DNA of 64,000 bases, taken from contig NW_001799300.1 in the NCBI RefSeq assembly GCF_000165425.1, positions 62,001 to 126,000 of the forward strand, read 5' to 3'. Each line of letters opens with the position of its first letter. Within the stretch, counting starts at the first letter, position 1. The notes under the pieces were generated by a model, which was given only the letters and a program-made list of their open reading frames with translations, searched no databases and was not told where the DNA came from. Origin of the DNA: Paramecium tetraurelia. Lineage: Eukaryota; Ciliophora; Oligohymenophorea; Peniculida; Parameciidae. The position numbers and the translations under genes were made by a program. Below, piece after piece: positions 46,903 to 59,741 of the stretch.

Positions 46903-47907
46903 TCATAAATTAATTTACATTATTAAAACCAAGCCTTCGTTATCCATTATTTTTGTGTCAATTAATTCTTCCTCAGTAGAATTGTGGATCTTCCTACACA
47001 AATAGCCAAAATCTTTCCACCTCTATGAATCACAATCACTTTTGGTTTATCTTTTATTAGCTTAATTTATTATTTATTAATAATCTTTATAATCTAATTG
47101 AGTTAATTTATAATCATAAATGTAAGAGGCTTCTGAAATATTTAATTAACTGAGAAGAATCCTTCCATCAGGATTCATAATTGTAAAACTTATTCCATCA
47201 TCCTAATATTTAAATTAACTAAAATTCACATGAGATGCTATAACTCCATCCAATGATCCATTAATATCCAATAAGCTTGCAGTCTAAGCAATCATCAATA
47301 CTTTCCATGTCCAATGAATATGAGGTTCACAAAAATAAGTTTGGCTTTTATTATTTTTGGACACTTATTCCAAATGGTTAGTGTACCAAATTCGTTTTTA
47401 AGGATTGTAATCTTGGGCCAGATAGAAGCCTGGCCAAGCCGCAAAGAAATGAACATCATTTGTAGAAGCAAATATGACATCAAAGTCATGATCAATCATT
47501 TAGACAGTTTCAGTTAAAATACCGCAAAGATCTTTAAGTTTTTTGTACATCTCTCCATTTTCATCACTACCATATGCTAAATAACAAAATGATGCGCTAT
47601 AGGCATACTTATCCTAATGTATTAAATCATTTAAACATGGATAAGGTTTTGAAACATTAGGTTATTATAATTACTGGGATAGTTGATATAATTTATTTAC
47701 TCTTTATATTTGGTTTTAACTTCTGAATAAGGTTTGTTGAACTCTTTGAATTTGATGATACATGATAATCTTCGTCCATTTACCAAATTAATTTTAAAAG
47801 GCTTGTTGTGATGATTACATTTAAGTGTCTGAGATATAAAAAAGAATCAACAATGTGGAGAGAATAATCAATATGATTGCTATTATTGTAATGATGAATT
47901 GGATCAT
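46903..47907 (-). CDS. Type II membrane protein with Cache-like domain
   Basis: Uninterrupted 334 aa. One N-terminal helix (MIQFIITIIAIILIILSTLL) acts as signal anchor. The rest matches the extracellular Cache/PAS-like sensor domain of calcium-channel alpha2-delta and ciliate receptors: HFFAAWPGFYLAQDYNPQKR then IWYTNHLEQ, and DGVIASHVNFSQF with FTIMNPDGRILLSQ. There is no second membrane helix and no cytosolic kinase or cyclase, which usually accompany this domain. It could be a soluble-side receptor subunit. TGA 46903-46905. Confidence 0.65.
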
Positions 47908-48200
47908 GCATACTTGTGTACGTAGTTACCAATTCCTCCAAAACCTGGACTTTTTTGTATTAAAAATCATTATTTTTATATATGTTATCATGATATCACT
48001 ATTAAAACGATTGATATTCATAAACTGATTCATTATTTAATTTATTTGTATGTATAAAAATATATTAATAAATGAATAACATGTATTTTTTTGAAGTAAT
48101 GCCATTGAAGCAATTTTATAATAATTATTGTGATTACACTCTTAAATATATAAATAATTATTCCAATATTTATAATAAGGAAAGTCGGATACAATTTAAC
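47908..48200. other. Spacer upstream of the Cache gene
   Basis: About 290 bp, AT-rich, containing the promoter of the Cache gene and the 3' end region of the kinase gene (same strand). No other gene. Confidence 0.5.
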
Positions 48201-50306
48201 TCAATTTTCAAAAAAAGTCCAGTCATTTAATTTATTTCTCTTACTGTCTTTACTAAAAGTAACTTTTCTAGCTGCCTTTGGTTCATGACATATAAGAGGT
48301 TTAGGTGGTTATAATTTTTTATTATAACAATCTTGCCAATTGATATCATTAAACCAGGGATGGCTTTTAATTTCCTTAGCATCTTCTTTACATCCTAATC
48401 TTCTTTTAGGATCTCTAATCAATAATTAAATAATTATATCCTTAGCCTCTTGACTAAGATGTCTTGGTATTTTGAGAGGAGCCCTCTTAATATTCTCTTT
48501 TAGAATCTCCTTCTCTGCATCATAATAAGGAGGAGCACCTACCAATAATTCATAAATGAATATTCCCAACATATACCAATCCACCTAACGTCCATGTCCT
48601 TTCTTCATTAGCATTTCAGGTGCCAAATAGGCCAAAGTCCCGCAGAATGATTAATTTAGCATCTCTTCATCAATACCTTATTTCGACAATCCAAAATCAG
48701 TTAACTGAGCATGTCCATCTTTGTCTAATACAACATTTTCAGGTTTGAGATCTCTGAAAATTATTCCCTATTAATGTAATGCTTCCAAAGCTAACGTAAT
48801 CTCTGCTGCATATATTTTGACTATATGTTCTGGAAATTGGTTAACTAATTCTAAATGGGTTGCCAAATCTCCACCAGGACACAAATCCATAACAAGATAC
48901 AAATGATCTAAAGTTTAGAATGCGTAATTTAATTTAACTATAAATGGGTGATTCATAATCTTTAGAACATCCTTTTCAATTTAAGCTGACTTAATAATAT
49001 TTGAAGTGTCTATATCTTCCTTCTACAAAATCTTCATGGCATAGTACTTTTTAGGCTCCTATCCAATTTTTTCAACCAGATAAACTTAACCAAACCCTCC
49101 TTCTCCCAATTTTTAATAAAATTGAAAAGATTCTGGGCCAATCTTATTGTTTTGAGATTCTGAATTCGTAGTTTGAGTATTGCCTTTAATTGAGATTCGA
49201 GAAAATGATATGGCAAAATCCATTATCTTACCCCAAGTAGATCTAGTTTAATTAATGTCAAGAGCGGTGAGAGATTGCCTTTATTATTATTCATTATTTA
49301 TCAATTCCTTTTTTATGTCCTGTTCAATTACACTCCCTTTAGCTTATTATTAAGTTAACTTTAATATCTTTTGGACATGATCCCTTCGACTGTTAGGCAA
49401 AACTAAATTTTATTCCTTCACAACAGTTCGAGTATAAGTAAAATTATTAAGCGAGATTCCGTATTTATTAAAGACTTCAATGATTTTGATATCCGATGCC
49501 ATTTCTACAGGAGTCAAATGTTGATAATTCTTCAGATTGTGATTTGCATTCTTCTCTATTAATATTGCACAAACCTCGTCGTTTCCATGTAATGAAGCAA
49601 TGTGTAAAGGTGTATTTTAATCTGAATCCTAAGCCTCGATGTCAGCACCGTAGTTTATTAACATTTCGCAGATTCTCGAATTATTCTTCATAGCTGCAAT
49701 ATGCAAAGGCGACTTCCTATCTAAAGAGAATAACTTGGGATTTGCTTATTGCAATAATAAGAGATGAACAATCTCAGTGTTATTTTATTGACATGCAAAA
49801 TGAAGGGGAGTCCAATCATCTAAATCTCTATCAAATTAACACAACCAATACCTAATATTGATGTCTATATAGAATTAAGGGTGGGCTAGTAGTTCATATA
49901 TTTTAGTAATCTCATTCGATTGGACCAATTATAACAAAGATTCACTAATCTCTCTGCTAAGCTTCCAGTAATTCTTCCAAGCCACCTCCTTCATATCTGA
50001 TTTTGGAATCGTGTAGTGGTCTAACTTCCTACAATCAATCATCAATCCTGTGTCTCGATTTAAAATGTAAAACTCCTTTTCATCTTCTGGGATAACCTGA
50101 AGTTCATCATCTTAATTTTTCTAATAGATCTTCTAAAATGCTTCGTAACATTCCTCAGAATATCTATCTATATGAATTGGAACTTACTATTGAGAGATGG
50201 GAATGGCGAATTCGTTTTATTCGTATAAATCAAATTGTTCTAAGGACTTTGACACAAAATCGAACCTTTTCAAAAGTTACTTTAGCTTTATAAAACATAT
50301 ATACAT
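48201..50306 (-). CDS. Ankyrin-repeat AGC-family protein kinase
   Basis: Uninterrupted 701 aa, ATG 50306. N-terminal about 170 residues without a known fold, then ankyrin repeats ([60 protein letters not shown], and LTPVEMASD) at about 210-330, a linker, and a kinase domain from about 420: [83 protein letters not shown], and [20 protein letters not shown]. The GTLAYLAPE and RRLG motifs are typical AGC (S6K/PKB-like), with a very short C-tail. Ciliates have many ankyrin-AGC fusions. All catalytic residues intact; function unknown. Confidence 0.9.
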
Positions 50307-50792
50307 CTCTAGACATTTTTAAAATAATTTAGGCTGATTAATTATTATAATGAGTCATCATTTTATAATCAGTTCTTTATATAGCATATCAATTAATTGT
50401 ATTACTCAGTAGAAATCAACATGAATAATTAATTTTAAATTCTTCATTCTTTTCAACTCTCTTGATTATTCTGAATTATTATTAATAGAATTACAAAAGA
50501 CTAGATAATCAATAAATTCATTGAATATATAAATACGAATGAGCCTGTTAATGTATATATTTAAAGTAATAGAAGAATTTTGATAACTTGAAATAATTTA
50601 AGTAGAGGATCAAATTAAAAGATTAAAGAAAAATAATAATTTAAGGATTTTATTTTATAATAAAATCAAGAATTACAATTTTTAAATCGATTAGCTAGTA
50701 AGAATAACAATAAAAAACAGTAATTATAAATTTTTAAGAGAATTAGAAAAATTTAGAAAACAATAATGGAATATGAATATTTTAAAATCATT
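50307..50792. other. AT-rich spacer
   Basis: About 490 bp between the kinase start and SMC4 stop. Nothing recognisable. Confidence 0.5.
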
Positions 50793-53700
50793 TCATCTAT
50801 TTTAATTAACGTTTTCATTGTTTTCAACAGAAGAATTTATTTTCATCTGCACTAATTCTGGCTAAATCTAAACAGTTTTGGTTGTGTCAAATGTCTTGTA
50901 GATACCAATCTTTACAATTAATATAAAATATATACCAATTTATTAGCTAATTCAAACATGTTGTTACGCAAACTGATCACAATAAATTAAGCATTTTTGG
51001 TTCTCTCTTTGATAAAGTTTGCAACGATTGACACATTCTTATAATCCAGTGCTGCATCAACTTCATCGAAGAAATACAAAGGAGTAGGTTTGTAATAATG
51101 CAATGCAAATATTAATGATAATGAGGAGAGTGTCTTCTCTCCTCCTGATAACTTAGACATTTGCTTCCAAGATTTATTCTTAGGTCTGACACTGAAACTA
51201 ATTCCTTCACTAAATGGATCCATGGTGTCTACTAGTTCTAATTCAGCATCTCCTCCATTTGTCAATGTTTGATATGTCTCTCTCAATTTTGATCCTATGA
51301 CATTGAATCCATGCATAAATAGATCATATCTCTCTTTTTTTAGTTGATCGATCTTTTATTTCTATTATTGAAGTTATTGTTTTGTCTAATCAAAGTCACT
51401 CTTTTTAGCCTTGTATTCCAAATACTTAATCTTGAATTCTTGGATATCTTTGATGTTAGCATCTTTTGTGATTTCTCTAATTTAGGCTTGGATATGTGCA
51501 TGAACTCTTCCAATTTCTTTCTCAATTGGACAGAATTAAATGGTTTATTCTTCCGTAAGTTCCTATGTAACAGCTATCTCTAGAATTGCCTTTAAGTCGA
51601 TTGCCAACGTTGCTCCTCTCTTTCGACCATCGTCAAATGATTCATCTCCTTAGTCAATAAACTAGAATAGAAATAAATAATACGCTGATATTTAACATTG
51701 ATTAATTCTAATTTGCAGTGGTCAAAGGATATTGCTATTAATGTTATTAATCTTAGAGTTTCCAATTAGCTATCTCTTCTAGTTCATTCAAAAATTCATA
51801 ATCGTTTTACATTTCTTTATAGTTCAATCTAATTTATTCTAATTTGGTTACTCCTTCACTCAATTCTTCTTAGGCTTTCTTAAATAGTGACTAACATTCC
51901 TCCTTTTCCTACTTTAATTTATTAGTCTTCTCTTTCAACCGAGAAATCAATTCATCAAATTCTTTATCCTTTGCTTGAGTCTCCTTGTATTCTTTTTCTG
52001 CATTTTCTTCAGCCTCCTTTGCAATTTTATACAAGGCGATAGTTTCGATCATTTAGACTTCAGCTTTTTTAAATTCTTAATTCATTTATTCAATTTTAGA
52101 TTGTATTTTTTGTAAGTCATCTTTAATCTTCACTTCATCCTTATCCAATGTCTTTTATTTTTTATCAAGAACAACCAATCTTGTTTGCATCTTTTTGAAT
52201 TCTGCATCATCCTTATCAAATTTGGTTGTTAATTATTGCAATTTCTCCTTATTTTGCTTTAATTCCTTATTTTCAGATTCAGTAATCTCCTATTCAATTT
52301 ATTCTAATTATTTCTTTTCTTTAGATATCTTTTTATCAATACTATCAATATTGGCTTAATGACTCAAAATTTACTTCTCGTATTCCTTCCTTTACTTTTC
52401 AATGTCAGCCTTTTCTTATTCCAAATTCTTGACCTTCTCCAACTTCTATTACAAGTCCAATTTCAAATCCTACTAATTCTTCAAGTCCTAAGTAGCCGAT
52501 ATTAATTTCTCTTATATTATTTTACCATCCTTAATTAATGTTTGCAATTCGTGATCAACCTTAATTAATTATTGTTCAATTTATTATCTATTCTATTAAT
52601 ATTGCTTTAGCATAGCTTCCAATTAGTTCTAATTATTTTTATTTGCATTCAGATCTTACTTGGAATTAGTACCACTCAATGCTCCTCTCCTTTACTATCC
52701 ACCACCACTCATCACACCATTGGCTTCAATTAACTTTCCATCTAAAGTCACAAATCTGTTTGGATTCTTCTATTCAAACTTCAACTTTCTTGCTAAGTCA
52801 ATGTTATCACAGACAAGAGTCTAACCCACAATTTTAAATATGACACCCGAATACTCCTATTTCTTAACTTGTATTAAATCAAATAGTCTTTCAGTGTGAT
52901 TAGGATTATGTCCTCTCTTTTACATCATGTCTTGAGTTATCATTTTATTTACAACATCCAAAGACACAAAAGTATATCTTCCAATCCTATTTGATTTTAA
53001 GAAATTAACACATGCTTCAGCAGATTGCTAATTTTCTACCAAAATTGAGTCAAATCCTTTTCCACAGGCTGTAGAGATGGCAATGTCATATTTGGGATCA
53101 ATGTATGCCAAATCTCCAATCCTACCAATCACTCCTTTTAATTGACCTTGTTATGCAGCTGCCATAATTGCTCTAATAGTTGCATTCTGTTCATTGTATT
53201 GATTCTATTGAATTGAGAATCCATCTATCTACTATTGAACTTCTTATAATTAGTCCTCATTCTATTTTAATTCCTTTTTCAATTGATTCTATTTCTCAAC
53301 TTGCAACTTCTCTCTGTTCTTAATTTCATCAATTGTTTAATTTAGAGTTTTAACTATTTCCTAAAGTTACCCTATATTATTGTTGCATTCACTTATACTA
53401 TTTTGGATTCCCTTGCCTCCATCAGTGTCAGGTAACTTTAATTAATTCAATTTGTTTTTGGTGATTTCTTGATCTTTAGCATACTGATTTCTCTATAATT
53501 GAGGTTCAGATATTATGTTCTATAAACTTGATTTCTTCTCCACTAATTTCCTCACTTACTATTAATGTTGCTAATTCATTTTCTAAACAACCTCTTCCAA
53601 CTCTTCCTTCTCTTGTCTCAAAGTCTTAATAGATTTTTCATATGCTGGTATTTCTTTTTTCAAATCTTCAACTTCATCAATGCATTTATTCCTCTCCTAA

Positions 53701-54728
53701 ATGAGTTCATCTAGTTTCTTTTAAAACCTGTTTTGTTATGATGTCAGATTGTTCACTTCATCTCTATTCTGAGTGTCTTTAGCCTACAATTCTTCAATTT
53801 AAACTTTGATTGATTGTCTCTTCTATTTGGCCTTTTGAAATTTATCAGAGGCTGTTTTCATTAATTTCACCGTATCAGAATGATCTTTCATTTTCTCTTT
53901 GGATTCTAAGGCTGTAATTTTTAGATTCTCATCAATCTAAGTGAGATTCTCTTTGCATTTAGTAATTTAAGTTTACACTTTGTAATTGGCAATTTATTAT
54001 TAAACATTTTACAATTACGAATTCTTTATTTCATTTCTCACTAATTCTACAGCCTTGTCTTTCCCTGGCTCCAATTTTTCAAGATCCATCTCCACCACTC
54101 TCATCATTTCACCCTTCTCTCTTCTCTACACATCCAATTGCAAATATTCCTCAGTCATCTTATCGATCTACTCCTAGTATTGATTGCTTCCTATGATGTC
54201 TTCCAAATATTCAAGCAATCCTGGCTTCTCTGGATCACCTGATTTTGGTTTCATCAATGAAATCTATTCAACCTCTCCCTATAAAATGAGAAATCTATTG
54301 TTTGTAAGATCTATTCCCTTTGATTTTAATAAAGTGGTGACTTCTTCTAAAGTAGCGTGTTTATTATTAATATCGTAATTCGATTGTCCAGTATGGTGAA
54401 CTGTACGCTTCACACTGAAATAGTTTCTATTATTCCCGCTCTATTCAATAAATTAAACTTCAACAGAGGCTTTCTTCACATCTCGATGCTCAGCCGAATT
54501 ATGTATCAATTAATGAATTTTCTACAGACGCATCCATGAAGCCTTTTTACCAAAGACAAAGAGCAATGATTCAATTAGGTTTGACTTTCCTGAACCATTT
54601 GGCCCAACTATGCTCGTGAATTAATGATGAAATGGACCGATCTCTAAATGTCCATAATAACTCTTAAAATTATCCAATATTATTCTGTTAATGATCAACT
54701 GTGATGGCTCTTCACTTTCAGTCTGCAT
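50793..54728 (-). CDS. SMC4: Condensin subunit SMC4
   Basis: ATPase of the condensin complex, which compacts chromosomes. Product 1,295 aa with two introns (51662-51683 and 50910-50935; the second ends AAG). N-terminal Walker A GPNGSGKSNLIESLLFVFGK, the long coiled coils, a hinge with TLDGKLIEANGVMSGGG-type sequence at about 52700-52800 (minus strand), and the C-terminal ATPase half with signature SGGEKTLSSLSLIFALHYY and Walker B PLYFFDEVDAALD, ending SLRNNMFELANKLIGIYKTF, an SMC4-specific end. Length is normal for SMC4. TGA 50793-50795. Confidence 0.95.
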
Positions 54729-54958
54729 TTTATGTAAATATATTTAATATTTTTAAATTAACTTTTGGAGCTAAAATTTGAATAACTTGTGTTATTCGCA
54801 ACTTAAATGTTTTCCCATTTTAGTCTACACACATACAACCTTACTCAGTTTTATTGGATACTGATACATCTACACACCTCAAATTCGATAATTTTAGATC
54901 CTCATTCAAAATAAGTTCATAATTTAAAAAACCATATATTATATAAATAATTCCATTT

Positions 54959-56489
54959 TCAAACAAGTTAAAATTTTACTTAATATTTTTTCTGCAAAAT
55001 ACTAGTTAATTCTTTCGATGTACAGTTTCTCTTCTCAGTCATACAAGTTAATTGATTATATATCCCAAAAGTGCAAGGCCTAAATAATGCTACAATTTCA
55101 TTACTCCACCATAATCTGTAAATCCTTGTTGTTTATCTCTATCTCTTTTACAAACACCGATAACAATCCATTATTAAGATGTTCCTCAGTTATTTCCAAG
55201 TTTAATTCCGAAACTGTTGGAAAACTTAGACTGATCTTAGTTCCCTTCTTAAACTCCTTATAATCAAAGTCTTCTGGCTGAAGATCAAATTAAGTAATCA
55301 AACACTCATCTATTACTTATTTCATATGCTTTTATCCTAATTAAGTTAGAAAGTCATTAAATTCTTGGAAGGTCGGAGAATACAATTTAACAGTTTTCTA
55401 AGAAACCTTTTCCTTGATGATAAATTAGAGTGGTAGAAAATCTACACAGAAGAAATTTTTCTCATCCTTTTAGACAATACCTTTAATCATTCTTTTATGC
55501 AAAATCTTATCAGGGAATTCACTTATTTCTAATAATTAGAATTAATCTTACTTTCATTAATAATTAATCCAAAATCGGAGTTGTTTGATTTAGTAGTCAC
55601 AAGTTTTTATTAGGTTTCTATTATAGGTTGGGTTTATGTTTAAGGTTAATCAGATACTTATACCTCAGGTTTTACTTTCTCTTCAATTTATTCCTGTACT
55701 TTACTTTTACTTTCTGTTTATTAAATAAGTAGATTTTATTTGAGGACTGAAAGGTCAACATTCATCTCTTGAACTATTTCACTTACTTAAAAGAAGTTAT
55801 TATTAACCAACTCATATAATTTCATAGGGGATAATTTAATAGTTTCGACATATTAGTACTCTTAAAAATAAATTTCAATAATTGGAAAGTGAATCTTAAA
55901 AAATCCATGGCCTGTCTGATTGGATATAATTAGATAAGGGGATGGAAATTCTTGACTTGAAAATTTGTCCACTTTTTCTTTTAATTAATGCAATCCTTTC
56001 TGCTTTAAGGCTACTGTATTCAATTCTAACAGTTATAAATTTTTCATAAAAAAATCTATGAAATCTTGATGAGTATTTAATATCTAAAGTGTTGTTTGAA
56101 AATTTAGAATCAGACTCTTTGATACTTTCCTATTGACTTAGGCATCTTTCTCTTTAATCCATTCTATTTCAAAAGATTTTATCAATGCCAAAACAGGCAT
56201 TTAATGATATTTGTATATTTTCTTATAAAACAATCTCTCATCTTTTTTGATTTCTTCCACATCTTCACCATCAGTCATATCAGCCACTATGTTCTTCTCC
56301 AATGGCTACAATCTTGTACCTAGATGTCCAAATTTTTAGGACAGATGATAACTGGATAATCCCTGAAAACCCCTATCACAAGTTGTTCCAAAATGTCTTG
56401 TGTTGTAATCGAAGCTGTACATAAACCCTTTCAATTAGATTTCAATTGATACTTTAAACTACCATTTGCTTGGAGTTACCCTACATCAT
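54959..56489 (-). CDS. Unknown protein
   Basis: Three introns (56452-56479, 55529-55551, 55080-55104; the first ends AAG) give 484 aa ending TGA 54959-54961. Begins MMQVSIEIQLKGFMYSFDYN, then SQKFGHLGTRLQPLEKN, an extended helical and beta-rich part, a Q/T/E-rich linker (QVSDQPQTQTQPIIETQQK) and a second conserved-looking half (HKRMIKGIVQKDEKNFFCVD; FKKGTKISLSFPTVSELN). No motif recognised. Head-to-head with the Cys-rich gene (53 bp). Confidence 0.6.
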
Positions 56490-56542
56490 GGATCTCCTTT
56501 GTATGTGAGGCAAGATTTTGGATTCGTTTCTGCAACTATTAT

Positions 56543-57339
56543 ATGTAATTAGATACTAAGAATTTCGCTGTTGAGTATTTCGTATATACATCGGATCTAG
56601 CAACTTGTGTTGATTAGTAATCAGTTTTGGTAAAATCTCAAATTAAGTACTATGATTATTCATTATTTATATAAATGTAAATTGAAGTTGAGAAAACTTA
56701 TAATGCTTATTGGCCACCCAAGTATGATCTCTATTGCATGGGTTCAAATTGCCCTGTAAAATGCGAATCAAAATTTGGTTAGGAGTTTTATGTGTCATAA
56801 ATTGATTGCAATCTCAAATTATGTCCCTTGTGCAGATTTCAAGAAGTATGTAACATTCTATTTAGATGAAATGCACGGTCCCAAATTGTTAAATCAGCAT
56901 TGAAAAACACTATCTCAAAACCAATTTTAATCTGCAAGCCAAAAGGGTCTTTTTCGATTTGGACAAAGATGTTTAGGAATAATTATCAATAAGAAAGAAA
57001 ATTGAAGAAAAATATCATAGACAAATCTCAGACATTAAACAAAGTTCTAAACCAACAGAGAAATTGGATTAATTGTCGGAATATTTTGAAGATGCAGTCT
57101 ATGCTGAGAGATCCAATAACAAAAGGTTAATGCTTGAGATAGATACTGAAATCTAAAGACTGTGGAGGTAAATCGAAATCGAAGAAGTTAACGATCAACA
57201 TAGAGAAATGCCAAAATAAGTACCAACTCCAAGACATAGCACTATCTAATAATAAACAGGATCTTAAAATTCTTATTAGAAGGAAGCTGGTTTTAATGAA
57301 AGGTAGTTCCATATTAATAGAATTAAATGGGGATTTTGA
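56543..57339 (+). CDS. Cys-rich N-terminal, coiled-coil C-terminal protein
   Basis: One 20-nt intron (56846-56865) gives 258 codons. Residues about 60-110 hold a probable zinc-binding cluster: LYCMGSNCPVKCESKFGQ, then DCNLKLCPLCRFQEMKC and VPNC. It is followed by helices (SIRKKIEEKYHRQISDIKQS; EIDTEIQRLWRQIEIEEVND) and a Ser/Gln-rich end. The last exon is uncertain: another frame with a 20-nt intron at about 57211-57230 would end at about 57300. No known RING or B-box match. Confidence 0.55.
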
Positions 57340-57967
57340 ATTATTAAATGTTAGAGTAATCAAATTTGATTTATCTATCTTTCAAAATCTTAAAATACTC
57401 TATAAATGGTATTAAAATTGATGTGTTTGTACTTTATTCCTAATAAATAAGACCAAAGAATTAATACAGGCACAACTCTTCTAAATAAACTTCTTTGAAT
57501 GAGGAGGTTTATATAGCATAGCAACGTTAGCAATAAATTAAATAGGATTTAAAAAATACTGTTTATTTCAGTGGATAAATAAAGAAATCCAAAATAACCT
57601 AGGATGCATAGCAACCCTATTTAATTAATATTGTTAATTTTACTTGTAAATTCCAGTTGTTTTCAAATATGATCTTATGCTTTATTACTTTATACTTGAT
57701 GATGAAAACTTTGTTTTGACTTATATAGAGGCTCTAAATTCTAATTTTATGCCTAATAATAGTTAATAATACATTAATCAAAATAAATAACTATCCCTAT
57801 TTATCAGAATTTAGGATTCTAATACTATAAAATCATTAGAAAATGAAATTAGTGGTAATTTATTTTATATATTTATTGAACTAATAATAATATATTATAT
57901 ATTTAACTGTTTTGAAAATAAGTTCCTTGGTAATATTCAAAACTATCATTATTTATAGGTAATATGA
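57340..57967 (+). CDS. Coding-like region, frame unresolved
   Basis: Two overlapping plus-strand frames look coding. One reads MLEQSNLIYLSFKILKYSI then SLNEEVYIAQQRQQQIKQDL from an ATG at 57348. The other reads KYCLFQWINKEIQNNLGCIA, then YCQFYLQIPVVFKYDLMLYY and TYIEALNSNFMPN, ending TGA 57965-57967. A 20-nt interval starting GTTAGC (about 57529-57548) would join the first frame to the second, but its donor is not GTA. At least one small gene is likely; I cannot fix its structure. Confidence 0.4.
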
Positions 57968-58250
57968 AGTATTTTTAGACTCTTAATTTCTAATAATTTA
58001 TTATTATAAAATCTTTAATTCATTCTAAATTATCTCTAATTCTAATCAATTTCCATGAAATTATATTCAATTTGTTTGATACTATAATCAATCAGCCAAT
58101 CAAAACAAATAATAATTAATCAAAATATATTTTTATTTATTTTAAGGATAGATATGGCAATTTTAGGATGATCCCAAAAATGCATTTTAAATAATATTAA
58201 ATAATTGTTTGATATAATAAATATTTAATTAAGATTATTTATTTTGTTTC

Positions 58251-59741
58251 ATGACGTATCGAGTATTGTTGATATCACTGTTAGTATACAGCATAAATTG
58301 CAATGTAATAATTAGAACAGATGCAAGATGCGTTTGTAAGCAATGGAAATTAGCTCTTGAGTGTGCTAATGATTAGGATTGCATATGGAATAGTAATACA
58401 AAAACTTGTGAATAAGAAGAATGTTCAAGCATAAAAAGTTAATCCATATGTTCTGCTGATGAAGGTTGTCAATATAGGGATGGAAAATGTGAGAATTTTA
58501 CAAAGTGTGAAGATCTGAAGGGCAAAACTATTAATGAGTGTAGATTTATGTCAACAAACTGTAGAGAGAGTAATGGTGAGCATTGTTTACCTAATGCTCA
58601 AGAAAGGCTATGTGCTCAGTTCACAAATGAAGGTGAATGCATTCAAGGTTAAGATGGATTTTGTTTATGGTCAGATTCAAAATGCACTTTATGGAGTTAA
58701 TGCGCTTAAGCAAATTCAAAGATTTAATGTGAAATGCTTCCCCAAAGTTGTGATTGGTCAGCCACATTAAAGATTTGTTTGCAGAAAAAATGCTCAGAAA
58801 TAGATCACGAATATGACTGTGTAGCAGTATAAGAAGGACCTAATAGTCATTTATATGAAGTGTGTGAATGGAATTATGTCTTAAAACAATGTGAATCATC
58901 TATCCCAGATATTCTGACATTTGATACATGTGCCAGTAACACTTTACTAGCGTATCATTGGTCTAGTTCAAATGCAAGTGAAGGATTCTGTGAATAATGC
59001 TTATCACCAAATGTATAGAAACCTTCTCCAAAACATTGTCTATGCAAATCGATTTCCTCTTAGAATGATTGCTAACAGAATTAAACATGCATATGGAGAG
59101 ATGGAACATGTGAAGAAAGGAAATGTGCTGAAATAGACCCTCCTTAAGCTTGCATTTAATTGGAACATTGTGCTTGGTTTGCTAATGCTTGTGTAGAATT
59201 CACCTAATGTGAAAACTATAAAGCATTCTCAAATTTAGAATGTTAATCAATAAATAAGAAGTGCTTATTATCAGACACCTTAGAAACTTGCACTTCCAAA
59301 TATTAAGAATGCAAAACACATAAAACTGATGACAAATGTAATGGTAGCAAAGATTCAAAAAGCGAATAATGTTATTGGGATGAAAAACTTAATTCTTGTT
59401 AGGTTTGGACTCAATGTTCCCAATAAAAATAGGCAACATATTGTGAATATAGTGGAGCATGTTTTTGGGAAGGAGAATGTAAGTAAATTGAGTGCAAATT
59501 ATTAAATGAACATTAATGTACTCATTATTTAACATCCCCAAATTCTAAAACCTGGAAATACTGTATGCTCTTTGACACTTGCAAAGATTTAGATCCTGAT
59601 CTCCTTACCAAAGATGAGTGCTATGCTTTATCCTATGGACTTAGTACATGGAATTCATCTAAATGTTAATAATGTACATTTCCAGATGATTACACACCTA
59701 TCCTATCATTTATTGGTATGATTATTATAACGATGTTATGA
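58251..59741 (+). CDS. Cysteine-rich surface-antigen-like protein
   Basis: Uninterrupted 496 aa. Signal peptide MTYRVLLISLLVYSINCNVI, then repeated cysteine units of the form C-x2-6-W-x4-8-C (QDCIWNSNTKTCE, SCDWSATLKIC, TCIWRDGTCEERKC, CAWFANACVEFTQC, CYWDEKLNSCQVWTQC, CFWEGECKQIEC), the pattern of ciliate immobilisation (i-)antigens and related surface proteins. The C-terminus ends in a short hydrophobic segment (PILSFIGMIIITML), compatible with a GPI-anchor signal. It is far smaller than true i-antigens (over 2,000 aa), so a mini-antigen or relative. Confidence 0.75.
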
